This document shows, piece by piece, positions 1-9,121 of a stretch of DNA of 64,000 nucleotides. The stretch spans positions 1 to 64,000 of the forward strand of contig CALCVP010000057.1 of NCBI GenBank assembly GCA_937907705.1. The letters run 5' to 3'. Source of the stretch: an uncultured Prevotella sp. Lineage in GTDB: Bacteria > Bacteroidota > Bacteroidia > Bacteroidales > Bacteroidaceae. Made by a program: the position numbers and the translations under genes. A model generated the notes under the pieces. That model was not told where the DNA came from. It made no database searches and was given only the letters and a program-made list of their open reading frames with translations. How positions within the stretch are numbered: the stretch's first letter is position 1; every line of letters begins with the position of its first letter.

Positions 1-60
1 GTTCGAACCCTGGACCCTCTGATTAAGAGTCAGATGCTCTACCAACTGAGCTACAAGCGC
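1..60 (-). tRNA. tRNA-Lys (anticodon CTT), 3' part cut by the window edge
   Basis: Read on the minus strand, the 7-nt acceptor GCGCTTG ends at 60. It is followed by the D-arm consensus TAGCTCAGTTGG, an anticodon stem-loop whose loop carries CTT between TGACT and AATCAG, and the T-arm start GGTTCGAA. The 3' half of the T arm and the acceptor lie off the left edge. Anticodon CTT reads AAG (lysine). Confidence 0.93.
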
Positions 61-203
61 ATTTACATTTTTCATTTCCCAAATGCGGTTGCAAAGGTAC
101 TATGTTTTTTCGATACATGCAAATTTTTTCTTCATTTTTTTCATATTTCCATTATTTTATTTTTTATACCCTTTCATTTTATCCACCTTGCAGCTTATTT
201 CCA

Positions 204-304
204 ATAGCTATGCAACCGCAATGCGAAAGCATTGCTATCGGAATCCGATAACAGTGCAATCAGAATGTGATAGCTATGCAACTGGAAGGCGATTGCATAG
301 CTAT
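204..304. repeat. Chain of short inverted repeats (family A), copy 1
   Basis: Four hairpin-forming units lie end to end in the spacer between the tRNA and the regulator gene. GCAATGC / GCATTGC (218-235) encloses a GAAA tetraloop, and TATCGG / CCGATA is at 236-250. ATAGCTATGCAA at 270-281 pairs with TTGCATAGCTAT at 293-304. The word GCTATGCAA also appears near 207-215. Similar words recur around 15.94-16.04 kb. The small frame open across this stretch (83-313) has no domain and is not called as a gene. No function is known to me. Confidence 0.7.
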
Positions 305-495
305 TGCAAATGACATGCAACAGACTTGCCGCACCAAAGCATACGCCTTGCCGTCTGTAATCTATCGGTTTACATAATATTTTGTGTTATCCTATTTGTA
401 CAGTGCATGCAAAAAGAACCGACAGCGCACAAAAAATATTACACTGGTTAGTACAAAAAACTCAATAAGTATATTTAGTTTCCAAAAAATTTACC

Positions 496-503
496 TATTT
501 TTG
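496..503 (+). promoter_or_regulatory. Putative -7 promoter element of the DUF6377 gene
   Basis: TATTTTTG fits the Bacteroidota -7 consensus TAnnTTTG. It ends only 5 nt before the ATG at 509, so transcription would start at or next to the start codon and the mRNA would be nearly leaderless. No purine-rich ribosome-binding site is visible. Bacteroidota often lack strong Shine-Dalgarno sequences, so that alone is weak evidence. Confidence 0.5.
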
Positions 504-508
504 CACCC

Positions 509-2134
509 ATGAACAAACACTTAACATTGCTTTTAGCCTTAAATACCCTTACCTGTAGTGCCCAAACACACTTTGATTTGGAGAAAGATTTGTTGCAACT
601 CGACTCGGTTGTAGCTCAAAGTTCGCTATTTGACCAACAGAAAGAGAAGCAGATAGCCGACATCAAGCGTACTTCCAACAACGACTTCTCGCCGCAAAAC
701 CAGTACCAATACAACAAGCAGCTGTTTGATGAATATCTGAAGTTTGACCCAGACTCAGCCGAACTTTATATACATCGCTGCAAAAGCATCTGTAAACGCT
801 ACGACTTAAAGCTGCAATATATTTCCTCCTGTATCAGCGAGGCCCTGTTAAAGACAATCATGGGCAATCTGTGGGATGCTGCCATGATGATAAAGGAGAT
901 TGGGTCTATTGAACAACTGTCGCCTGTCGTGCAGGCTGACATGGCTGTGTTGATGCTGGAATTCAACATGCGGAGCTATCTCAACGAGTTCAACACGCAG
1001 CAAAACAAACCGATTACAGAATCTTGGCAGTACTACAGCAAATACCTCGACAAGAGTTGCTGGACCTATTGGTATTACAAAACCATGCTGACCAAACGCT
1101 CTCCTAAAGCATATCTGGAACAGCTATACAGGGCTACGCCCAAGCCGTCGACTAAAGCAGCCATGCTGGCAGTAGCCATTTCGCAAGACTATATGACAGA
1201 CAAGAATTACAATGCTTACTTGCATTACCTTATCTGCTCGTCTGTCAACGACATCAAGAGCGGCAATCATGAGGCATCGTCTCTCATTTACCTTATATCT
1301 TCGCCACACATAAAGCTGAGCTTGGAACGCTCGTTCAACTATATCATGCTGGCCACCGAGAATGCAAAGGCATACAAGGACTACCGCCGCAGCCTGGACA
1401 TAGTAAAGATGCACGCCACTATCACCAAGCAGTATCAGGAAAAAATCATGCGCCACAACAAAGTGTTGTTTGCCATCATGACACTGCTCTTACTGGCATT
1501 GGTTACCATTGCCTTTCTGATGCTAAACATCGTGAAAAAGAGAAAGTATAAAGACCTCATGCTAAAGAAGGTGGAACACATGAACGCATCGCTGAAACAG
1601 ATGGTAGAACAGGAGAAAGATGCGCAGCAGAAGATACAGAATGTAAACCAACTGCTCAAGAATGAGTTAGCCTATCACAACCAAAACTTCTTTAATGTCT
1701 ACAACCTTGTTACCAAATACATCAGTGACGTCCAAGAGTTCAAGAAGACCGTGTTCAACCTGATTACAGCCGGCAAATACGACAAGGCACGCAAAGAGCT
1801 GAGCAGTTCGAGTGCTGGCGATAAGTATCTGAAGCAGTTCTTCGAAATGTTTGACAAGTCGTTTCTGCTCTCTCACCCTGACTTCATAAGCCGGTTCAAC
1901 ACTTTGTTGCGTCCCGAATGCCACATACAGCAACCTGCCCCCAACACGCTTACCCCTGAACTGCGTATCTATGCACTGGTAAGCATCGGCATTACCGACA
2001 GTGTGAGCATAGCGCAATTCTTGCACTATTCGGTGCAAACAGTATATAACTACCGCCTGAAAATAAGGCACAACTCATGTATTCCTGAAAAAGATTTTGC
2101 CGACACCGTAGCCAAGATGTACGACAATAAGTAG
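509..2134 (+). CDS. DUF6377-type membrane-bound regulator
   Basis: A 541-residue protein. A Sec signal peptide (residues 1-19, ending CSAQ) precedes an exported helical, TPR-like region (about 25-310). One transmembrane helix follows (about 320-341, LFAIMTLLLLALVTIAFLML), then a basic stop-transfer stretch and a coiled coil (about 350-390). The cytoplasmic C-terminus ends in a helix-turn-helix-like segment (about 485-540, with TDSVSIAQFLHYSVQTVYNY). This layout matches DUF6377 proteins, thought to sense in the periplasm and regulate through the C-terminal domain. It converges on the leftward GH3/TBDR cluster and is its nearest regulator candidate; that link is inference. The start is fixed by the signal peptide, although the promoter-like element leaves almost no leader. 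Confidence 0.8.
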   Translation: MNKHLTLLLALNTLTCSAQTHFDLEKDLLQLDSVVAQSSLFDQQKEKQIADIKRTSNNDFSPQNQYQYNKQLFDEYLKFDPDSAELYIHRCKSICKRYDLKLQYISSCISEALLKTIMGNLWDAAMMIKEIGSIEQLSPVVQADMAVLMLEFNMRSYLNEFNTQQNKPITESWQYYSKYLDKSCWTYWYYKTMLTKRSPKAYLEQLYRATPKPSTKAAMLAVAISQDYMTDKNYNAYLHYLICSSVNDIKSGNHEASSLIYLISSPHIKLSLERSFNYIMLATENAKAYKDYRRSLDIVKMHATITKQYQEKIMRHNKVLFAIMTLLLLALVTIAFLMLNIVKKRKYKDLMLKKVEHMNASLKQMVEQEKDAQQKIQNVNQLLKNELAYHNQNFFNVYNLVTKYISDVQEFKKTVFNLITAGKYDKARKELSSSSAGDKYLKQFFEMFDKSFLLSHPDFISRFNTLLRPECHIQQPAPNTLTPELRIYALVSIGITDSVSIAQFLHYSVQTVYNYRLKIRHNSCIPEKDFADTVAKMYDNK

Positions 2135-2167
2135 CTGCTTACCGGCAAACATGCGCATAAAACGAAG

Positions 2168-2212
2168 CCCTCACCACACGCTTGCAAGTTGACTCAAGTG
2201 CTATGGTGAGGG
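2168..2212 (+). terminator. Hairpin after the regulator gene
   Basis: CCCTCACCA (2168-2176) pairs with TGGTGAGGG (2204-2212), 33 nt after the stop codon. The following sequence, GTTTCAAG, is only modestly T-rich. Its placement suits termination of the rightward regulator transcript. Confidence 0.55.
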
Positions 2213-2224
2213 TTTCAAGCAAAA

Positions 2225-2257
2225 GTGCCGTAGCTGTACAAAGACAATCTACGGCAC
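2225..2257 (-). terminator. Rho-independent terminator of the leftward GH3/TBDR cluster
   Basis: Read on the minus strand, a 9-bp stem (GTGCCGTAG at 2225-2233 with CTACGGCAC at 2249-2257) is followed by TTTT. It lies 12 nt beyond the stop of the nucleoside-hydrolase-like gene. Confidence 0.75.
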
Positions 2258-2269
2258 CATAATAAAACC

Positions 2270-3283
2270 TTACTTACCTTTCTTCATGCTGAAAAGCTTC
2301 AGCTTAGCCTCCATATCGCTAAACATCAGCCTTGTATCTATATGAGTGTACACCCTGATAATGCGCCCTGTGGGGTTAGGCTGATAGTGGCCTTGCGCAT
2401 CTATCAGTGGACAAGGTGTAGGAGTCCACCGGCTGCTGCTTGGGTCTGCCTCAAAACCAGACTGCAAAGAGGTGAGCAACGCCAATGGAGAGTCGCCCAT
2501 GATATAGACCTCACCCATGGCAATGCCAACTCCTTCGCAAGTGGTCATCACCTTGTCTATTGCATCGCTTAAATAGGCTCCTGTCTTGCCGCAGGGTTTT
2601 ACATTGGCATGCATCTCGTCGGTACTGTACAAGCACTGGCGATAAGCATCGCGCGGCACTTGCCATATACGCACGTCACTATTGTTGAACACTACCTGAC
2701 CGGCAGGAATACAGAGGTTCAGATTATACTCTACTGCCGAATAGCCGGGAGGCGGCACTGCACCAAAACTGTACTCCTGTCCGCCTATCCACACCACAAC
2801 GATATTTTTGCTGATGCTTGGGTCCAAAAGGAGTGCACTGGCCACATTGGTCAGTGCTGCACCACACGCTACGAAGAGTGGCTTTTCAGGGCTGCACTTC
2901 TTGGCCTCTGTCACTATCAGGCGGGCACCCTCAGAGTCTATCGGCTTGTCGGCAGAGGTCATGGCACTCTCTGCGCCTACCACCACCTTCAGCTTTCCTT
3001 TCATACCCATCACATCAAGCAGTGCATTGGCTTTTTCTACTGACTCTGTAGCCTGATCTTTGCGAGTGGTAAAACCAGGACCGTCATTCAAGTGGCCGCC
3101 CACTATGCCCACTATATCGGTAGTAGGCGATAGCACCTGTTGCGCCAAGGCTACCAATCCGTCAGGGTCTCCACAGTAGTCGTTGTCTATCAATACCTTT
3201 ATCTTCTTGGTCTGTGCCTGTCCTGCCAGTCCGACAGTCAGTAACATGGCTATCAATAAAAATATTTTTCTCATCGGTTTCAT
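2270..3283 (-). CDS. Exported nucleoside-hydrolase-like protein
   Basis: A 337-residue protein with a signal peptide (1-24, ending GQAQ) and the inosine-uridine nucleoside hydrolase (IUNH) fold. The N-terminal metal motif reads DNDYCGDPDGLVAL from residue 33, where classical IUNH enzymes have DTDPGxDDAxAL. The Asp residues are largely kept but the spacing differs, which I recall from a Bacteroidota/Firmicutes subgroup of unknown substrate. Classical members cleave N-glycosidic bonds of ribonucleosides; here the product or leaving group may differ. It starts 6 bp after the GH3 stop codon, so it is the last gene of that operon and presumably acts in the periplasm on a small glycoside. A start at 3274 is also possible. 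Confidence 0.75.
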   Translation of the reverse strand: MKPMRKIFLLIAMLLTVGLAGQAQTKKIKVLIDNDYCGDPDGLVALAQQVLSPTTDIVGIVGGHLNDGPGFTTRKDQATESVEKANALLDVMGMKGKLKVVVGAESAMTSADKPIDSEGARLIVTEAKKCSPEKPLFVACGAALTNVASALLLDPSISKNIVVVWIGGQEYSFGAVPPPGYSAVEYNLNLCIPAGQVVFNNSDVRIWQVPRDAYRQCLYSTDEMHANVKPCGKTGAYLSDAIDKVMTTCEGVGIAMGEVYIMGDSPLALLTSLQSGFEADPSSSRWTPTPCPLIDAQGHYQPNPTGRIIRVYTHIDTRLMFSDMEAKLKLFSMKKGK

Positions 3284-3289
3284 TGTCTT

Positions 3290-5593
3290 TTAATAATATT
3301 TCTCCACACGGGCATCTTTTATTACGCCCTTCCAGTCAAGACCATAAGCAAAGTCGTAGACATGACCAAGGCTGTCGGTGTAAGGCTCCATGTCGCGACC
3401 CACATCTTCTTTCTGATGCTCCACGGTCTTCATATCTTTAGGAAATTGCATAGGCAGCAAACCACTTGGTTCATACTTGCCGCTGACAATATCGAGCACA
3501 GCCTGTGCCTGCGTTTCAAAGTCTACTACAATGGCATCGGCATAAGGCTCTACCTCCGACAATATACAGGGTTTGAAGCATTTTACCGACAGCACTACCG
3601 GCTTGCTGCCCATAGCAGCTTTAGTATCTTTAACAAGCTTGGCATCAGTAGTGTTGTTAGCAGTTACTGTCTTGTTCTTGTAACTGCGGTTTTGGAAAGC
3701 CTCAAAGGTATCGCCGCCAGCTATGCTGCTGTCGCGTGCAGCCACAGCTTTGTAGGTGCCATACTGTAAGGAGATAGGCATATAGCCATTGCCGCCAGCC
3801 TTGACATCAGCATCGCTGTAACCTGTTCCGCCGTCAGGGCTCTCAATAAACACCAATGCAAAATTGGCCTCAGCAGGTGTGTCTACCACCTGATAGTACT
3901 TCTTGATGATGTCAAGGTCTACCGGGTACACGGTCTTGTCAGCAGGAGTATTCCCCCACCAGTCTGCCACGCCTTTCACAAAACGCTTAGGCACATACAC
4001 CTTCAGCTTCTTGCTCTTCAGCGGCAGTGTGTTATCCTTGTTCTTCAGCATTACAATACTCTTCAGTTGAGCATCATAGCCAGCTTTCATAAACTTGGGA
4101 TTGCCCACAATCTTGGTACTGACAGTAGGGTCGAGATACGGATTTTCAAACAAGCCTGTACGGAAAATGTTCATCAACAGCCTTACTGCCGACTGCTCAA
4201 AGCGCTGTCGGGCTGACTTTTCTCCAAACTCGTCCTTCCACATTTTGTAGGCTTTCAGCACAGGTTCTTTATCGTTGTTGCCGCCAAACTGGTCTACACC
4301 AGCCTTCAATATTTCATAATGACGTTGGGCCACGCTAAGGTTTTCAACACCCCAACACTTGCCTTCAAACTTGCTCACGCCACTTACATCGGCTGTAATC
4401 ATCCAGTCTGTGCATACCACACCGTCATAACCATACTTGCCACGCAGCAAATCGGTTATCAAGTATTTGTTGTAACTGTTGCCACGGTTGCTGCCCGTAC
4501 CTCCATTTTGATTCCATGAAATGGTGTAATAGGGCATTACACTGGCTGCCATTTGTGTGCCGTCATGCAGTTTAAACGCACCTTCTGTAAACGGACGGAG
4601 CATTGTCTGGAAATTATCTCCAGGGTAAACGCTGTATTTGCCATAGTCAAAGTGGGCATCGCGTCCGCCCTCTTCAGGACCGCCACCTGGCCAATGCTTT
4701 ACCATTGCATTGACACTGTACATGCCCCAGCCCCCATTGTTGTCCTCGCTCGACTGGAAACCGTCGCAATAAGCACGCGCCATATCTACACTAAGATCAG
4801 CATCTTCGCCAAAAGTACCGTTCACACGGCTCCAACGTGGTTCACTGGCAATGTCTATTTGGGGCGATAATGCAGTGGCAATGCCTAATGCACGATACTC
4901 TTTAGAGGCTATCCGACCAAACTCTCTGACCACTTCAGGGTCGAAAGTTGCAGCCAAGCCCAACTGCCCCGGCCACAAAGAGATGGCTCCGCCAGCACCT
5001 GCATTATACTCAGTGTTGGCCGTTGTGCCATGGCGAGGGTCTGAGCTGTTATTGGCTGGTATGCCATGGCCTATCCCCTCGCACAGAGCCTGCACGTTAT
5101 TGTTCCATGCCGCTGCCACTGCAGGCGACTTGACAGTAGTTACAAGCACATGGCGCAGATTGTCGTTGACAAGAAACTTGCGCTGAGCATCACTCAAATC
5201 AGAAGCTTTGGCACCACTCTTTGAAAAGGGCTTGCCACCGTAGGTGGCTGCACCAAAGCCCGCCTCATTGCCTGGTATAGCTTGATGTGCACTGTAAAGC
5301 ATCAAGCCCGCAATCTCTTCTATTGACAACTGATGAGCCAAATCGACTGCACGGTCATGGGCAGGAAGGCGCCAATCTTCATACTTGTCGAGCTTACCGT
5401 TACGGTTTAAATCCTTAAACTTCAAGCCGTCTACAGTAATAATCTTAACGCCTGACTGTGGACTATAACCCAAAGTCTTGCCGTTTTTCTGGTTTACCAA
5501 CACATAGTTCAAGGCATCATTGCCCTTGGCTATAGTCCCAATAGGGCTGATTGCCAAGGCAACGAAAGGCAAAATAATATATGATTTTTTCAT
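3290..5593 (-). CDS. GH3 family beta-glycosidase (short-tailed type)
   Basis: A 767-residue exported protein with a signal peptide (about 1-23). A calcium-loop-like insert, DLNRNGKLDKYEDW, lies near residue 62. The GH3 (alpha/beta)8 domain follows, with the nucleophile in CTDW (Asp396), and then a C-terminal alpha/beta sandwich. GH3 enzymes remove single beta-linked glucose, xylose or related residues from non-reducing ends. No fibronectin-III-like tail is evident, unlike the other GH3 of this cluster. Its start codon overlaps the stop of the GH78-like gene (ATGA at 5590-5593), indicating translational coupling. Sugar specificity cannot be read from the sequence. Confidence 0.88.
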   Translation of the reverse strand: MKKSYIILPFVALAISPIGTIAKGNDALNYVLVNQKNGKTLGYSPQSGVKIITVDGLKFKDLNRNGKLDKYEDWRLPAHDRAVDLAHQLSIEEIAGLMLYSAHQAIPGNEAGFGAATYGGKPFSKSGAKASDLSDAQRKFLVNDNLRHVLVTTVKSPAVAAAWNNNVQALCEGIGHGIPANNSSDPRHGTTANTEYNAGAGGAISLWPGQLGLAATFDPEVVREFGRIASKEYRALGIATALSPQIDIASEPRWSRVNGTFGEDADLSVDMARAYCDGFQSSEDNNGGWGMYSVNAMVKHWPGGGPEEGGRDAHFDYGKYSVYPGDNFQTMLRPFTEGAFKLHDGTQMAASVMPYYTISWNQNGGTGSNRGNSYNKYLITDLLRGKYGYDGVVCTDWMITADVSGVSKFEGKCWGVENLSVAQRHYEILKAGVDQFGGNNDKEPVLKAYKMWKDEFGEKSARQRFEQSAVRLLMNIFRTGLFENPYLDPTVSTKIVGNPKFMKAGYDAQLKSIVMLKNKDNTLPLKSKKLKVYVPKRFVKGVADWWGNTPADKTVYPVDLDIIKKYYQVVDTPAEANFALVFIESPDGGTGYSDADVKAGGNGYMPISLQYGTYKAVAARDSSIAGGDTFEAFQNRSYKNKTVTANNTTDAKLVKDTKAAMGSKPVVLSVKCFKPCILSEVEPYADAIVVDFETQAQAVLDIVSGKYEPSGLLPMQFPKDMKTVEHQKEDVGRDMEPYTDSLGHVYDFAYGLDWKGVIKDARVEKYY

Positions 5594-7245
5594 TTTTGGA
5601 ACACGTTAGGATAGTTTACGATGAAATAAACAGGTGTACAGCTCCACGCATGGCAGTAACTGTTCAGCAGCGTATAGCCGTTATAAGAAGAGAACAACTG
5701 ATTGTCTGGAACGTAATACTCCCAAAATGTATCAGCTCCTAAACGCACCATGCCGCCCCAATAGTCTTCAACATACTTGCGTGCCTCAGCGTTCATGCCA
5801 CATTGAAGCATCGCTGCCACCAAAAAATGATTGGCATAAGGGGTACCTGGTTTGATGGCCTTGCTGCTGGCCATCACGTTTTTAATGGCCTCGCGAGCTT
5901 CTTTCTTGTTAATGATACCACCCAGCACAGCCCACGAAGTGCCAGTATAAGACAGTTGCTTTTCAGTGCCGCTCTCTACCAGTTTCTGCTTGCTGTTCCA
6001 ATAAGCCTTACGGCCTGCGGCACGCAGTTGATTGACAATGGCAGGATAGTCCTTCACTTCATTCTCCTTGCCTATACGCTTTGCCATGGCATAAGCATGG
6101 TCCATGACATACGACAGCAATCCTTGTATAGCCGCATGATTGTCAAGTGTTACAGGTGCCCAATCGAAGAAGACCATTGAAACCATCATTCCCGGGTACT
6201 GATAACCCGTGTTGGCATAAAGATGATTCTTGTCAATAGCCTGCTGAAGCACTGCATTAATCTGGTTCTTGGCTACTGGCCATAGGTCTTTAGCTGTCTC
6301 CACATCGCCTGTTGCCTGTAGATAATCGTGCAAAGTAAGCACATAAGAAAGTGCATAATCTACAAAGAAAGTCTTTTGGGCATGTGGAGCAGGATACTCA
6401 ACCATATTGGAATAAAGCAAACCATTATCGGGATTAGACAGTCCTGCCAGCAAATACAAGCAGCGTTTTGTAAGATCATATTGCCGGAAAGAAGCCGTAT
6501 TGGCCAAGGCTTCCAGATAAAGATCGCCCATCCAAAGGCGCTGGTCGCGTTTAGGTCCATCCTCATAGACCCCTTGCATACAGTCTCTCAAGGTGTTTTC
6601 GCTGACCTTAGCTATGTCTTTAAATATCTGAGGAGTGGTAGAAGCCAGCTTTGCCTTGGACTCACCGGCAGATGTCGTGGCCTCAAAAGTAATGTTGTCA
6701 AAGCAGAAGTCGCTATAAACTGAGGTGCCTACAGCCTCAATCTTCATATATCTTGCAGAGATACGGCGGTTGAACTTGAAGTATCCGTCATAGCTTACAT
6801 CGCACACAAAATCTTGCAACCAGCCACGACTCAGTCCGCCAGTATAAGGTTCTATGGGCAAAGCAAGGTCGCTTGGCACCTCGCCAAAGGTTACCTTAAA
6901 CCGCAATACGGCATCTTGCATCGAACCGATATCTTTGATTTTAAACGACACATTGCCTACAAGATGCTCTCCAAAGTCTACAATCACCTCTTTCTTTTGC
7001 TTGAACGACTTTCTGTAAAGGTCGGCTATATCACCCGTTTTTACAGCCTTATAGCCTTGAAAAGCATTGTTGTCTTTCACTATTTCCACCTCCTGTACAG
7101 GATGATGAACGGTCTTTTTCAACACTGGTTTGCATGCTTCAGCCTTCTGAAGCCATGCTTGCTGTTGGGCAACAGTATACTTCTGAGCCCAAACAGCCAC
7201 ACTGCACATACACAGTGTGGCCATTAAAAGGTTTCTTAAACGCAT
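5590..7245 (-). CDS. GH78-like (alpha/alpha)6 glycosidase, possible alpha-L-rhamnosidase
   Basis: From the preferred start at 7245 (551 residues), a clean signal peptide (MRLRNLL to VWAQ) leads the protein; an upstream in-frame ATG at 7269 would add eight residues ahead of it. A beta-sandwich (about 65-195) precedes a helical barrel containing DGPKRDQRLWMGD, the hallmark of GH78-type rhamnosidases around their acidic catalytic residues. At about 550 residues it is shorter than many GH78 enzymes, which often carry extra sandwich domains. It overlaps the downstream GH3 start by 4 nt and starts 33 nt after the esterase gene. A role in removing terminal rhamnose or a similar deoxysugar is inferred from family only. 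Confidence 0.7.
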   Translation of the reverse strand: MRLRNLLMATLCMCSVAVWAQKYTVAQQQAWLQKAEACKPVLKKTVHHPVQEVEIVKDNNAFQGYKAVKTGDIADLYRKSFKQKKEVIVDFGEHLVGNVSFKIKDIGSMQDAVLRFKVTFGEVPSDLALPIEPYTGGLSRGWLQDFVCDVSYDGYFKFNRRISARYMKIEAVGTSVYSDFCFDNITFEATTSAGESKAKLASTTPQIFKDIAKVSENTLRDCMQGVYEDGPKRDQRLWMGDLYLEALANTASFRQYDLTKRCLYLLAGLSNPDNGLLYSNMVEYPAPHAQKTFFVDYALSYVLTLHDYLQATGDVETAKDLWPVAKNQINAVLQQAIDKNHLYANTGYQYPGMMVSMVFFDWAPVTLDNHAAIQGLLSYVMDHAYAMAKRIGKENEVKDYPAIVNQLRAAGRKAYWNSKQKLVESGTEKQLSYTGTSWAVLGGIINKKEAREAIKNVMASSKAIKPGTPYANHFLVAAMLQCGMNAEARKYVEDYWGGMVRLGADTFWEYYVPDNQLFSSYNGYTLLNSYCHAWSCTPVYFIVNYPNVFQK

Positions 7246-7278
7246 GTAATCAAGATTTAAATTCGTCAATACAAAGTG

Positions 7279-8883
7279 TTATTTCCAAAACAGCTTGTCC
7301 ATCAATTCAAAGCGCTGTTCCTTCTTGACATCTTCTTTTACAGTGGTATTGACATCTATCTGCAATACAGGAGCAATGGCTTTTCCATTGGTGGTAGGCC
7401 AATCTACAAGACCCAATCCATTAGGATTTCCTGTCTTTACAAAGTTAACATAATAGTTACTGAATATGTCTGACACTACATAATCATCAGGTTGCCAGTC
7501 GTAAACACGGTTTGTAGGCAGTGTACCCATGGCATATTCAATGTCTGCCGAGTGGATAGCACCCCATGCAGTAGGCTCTGCTTTCTGTTCGTCTTTGGCG
7601 TCTTGCACGCCACCAGCCAAGCCGGCAACCTTGCCTTTTACAGCCATTGCAGGACGTGGATGGCAATAGCAGTAGCGATATACGGGCTGACCACTGGTCT
7701 GTTTGTGCATATTGCCCCACTTCCATGTAGAGTAATCAATAAACATGTCTGATGCAAGTGCAGCACCTGGGCGTCCAGCTACATCGGCATCTGTATTGAT
7801 ACCATACAGCTTAAACAGCTCATCTGTAGCATCACCGAATAGAGGTTGAGCTGCCTTTCGTGCGTTTTCAACAGTAGCGGGCTGTCCTTTCAAGATGAAA
7901 GCCGGTACCATCTCCATGTTGTTGCCACCTACAAGTAACGGAACTTTTACCTGTTCGCCTTTAGCATACACATCATATGGTTGCTCCGTAAAGAAATATC
8001 CATCTATATTATAAGCGGGAACGCTCTTTACTTCAGCACGTTTCATCAACTCTTCAGCACTGAGATTCCGCAATTCCTTTAAGTTTTTACAACCCATTTT
8101 CTTAGCTAAGTCAGTGCCCATCTTCTCTGCCTCTTTCAAAGTAGCTATCTTTTTGAAGCCCAATACCGAACCACTTGACCCCATAGCCTGTGCAAACAGA
8201 CCTTTACAAAGTGGTGAAGCCATCAGTGCACTTACCGACATGGAGCCGGCAGACTCACCAACAATAGTGATACGGTTAGGGTCTCCGCCAAAGGCTTCGA
8301 TGTTATCTTTTACCCATTTGATAGCTGCCACCTGATCTAAAAAGCCATAGTTGCCGGAACCTTTATAAGAAGTTTCCTTCGACAACTGTGGATGAGCAAA
8401 GAAGCCAAAGACACCTTCACGATAGTTAGCAGTGATAGAGATGATGCCTTTGCGTGCCATTGCATCGCCAGCATAACGAGGTTCGCTGCCACTACCACAC
8501 ATCAAGCCGCCTCCATTGAAGTAAATCAGCACAGGCAAATGCTCTGTCATGCTCTTGGCTGGTGTCCAAATATTAAGATACAGACAGTCTTCGCTCTTCT
8601 TTTTAGTGCCAAAATTCATATCGCCAAACAAGTCTTCCTGCATTGGGTTTGGTCCATACTCAGTAGCCTTTCTTACACCCTGCCACTTGTTAACAGGCTG
8701 TGGAGCTTTCCAGCGCAGGTCTCCTACTGGAGGAGCGGCAAAAGGCACACCCTTAAACACTCTTATACCAGATTCGTCAGAGCCTTCAAGTATGCCGTCA
8801 GCAGTCTTTACTTGTGGACCATTCTGTGCAAACATGCCCATTGTCAAGAGCAGTGTCGCAATAGTTGTCAACAGTTTTTTCAT
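7279..8883 (-). CDS. Type-B carboxylesterase 1 (exported)
   Basis: A 534-residue alpha/beta-hydrolase with a signal peptide (1-19). It has the family motifs EDCLYLNIW (near residue 97), the oxyanion-loop segment YFNGGGLMCGS, and the nucleophile elbow GESAG with Ser211. Such enzymes hydrolyse carboxylic esters and are often annotated para-nitrobenzyl esterase. Placed between a TBDR and glycosidases, it probably removes acyl groups (acetyl, feruloyl or similar) that would block the GH enzymes. That is inference. It sits 238 nt after the second esterase, with no clear promoter between them. Confidence 0.88.
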   Translation of the reverse strand: MKKLLTTIATLLLTMGMFAQNGPQVKTADGILEGSDESGIRVFKGVPFAAPPVGDLRWKAPQPVNKWQGVRKATEYGPNPMQEDLFGDMNFGTKKKSEDCLYLNIWTPAKSMTEHLPVLIYFNGGGLMCGSGSEPRYAGDAMARKGIISITANYREGVFGFFAHPQLSKETSYKGSGNYGFLDQVAAIKWVKDNIEAFGGDPNRITIVGESAGSMSVSALMASPLCKGLFAQAMGSSGSVLGFKKIATLKEAEKMGTDLAKKMGCKNLKELRNLSAEELMKRAEVKSVPAYNIDGYFFTEQPYDVYAKGEQVKVPLLVGGNNMEMVPAFILKGQPATVENARKAAQPLFGDATDELFKLYGINTDADVAGRPGAALASDMFIDYSTWKWGNMHKQTSGQPVYRYCYCHPRPAMAVKGKVAGLAGGVQDAKDEQKAEPTAWGAIHSADIEYAMGTLPTNRVYDWQPDDYVVSDIFSNYYVNFVKTGNPNGLGLVDWPTTNGKAIAPVLQIDVNTTVKEDVKKEQRFELMDKLFWK

Positions 8884-9121
8884 AATTATTAGAGTTATTC
8901 TTTACTAATACAGTTATTCTTTTAAGTTTTGTTTCCTGATACAATATTTCTACCTAACTGTAAAAAACTATTTATGTTTGCTGTATGAAGCATTCTGCAT
9001 CTATATAAATGATGTTTGCCATTCTGTGTATCCGCAGAACACTACCAGCCTTTTTTCTGTCTACCTTGAGATATAAGACGTAATCGTTACATTCTTGTCA
9101 ACAGCTTCCATACAAAACTGT

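Noticed and set aside
83..313. Open frame of 76 codons over the spacer after the tRNA
   Set aside because: It is made of AT-rich sequence and the inverted-repeat array and has no domain or credible translation signal.
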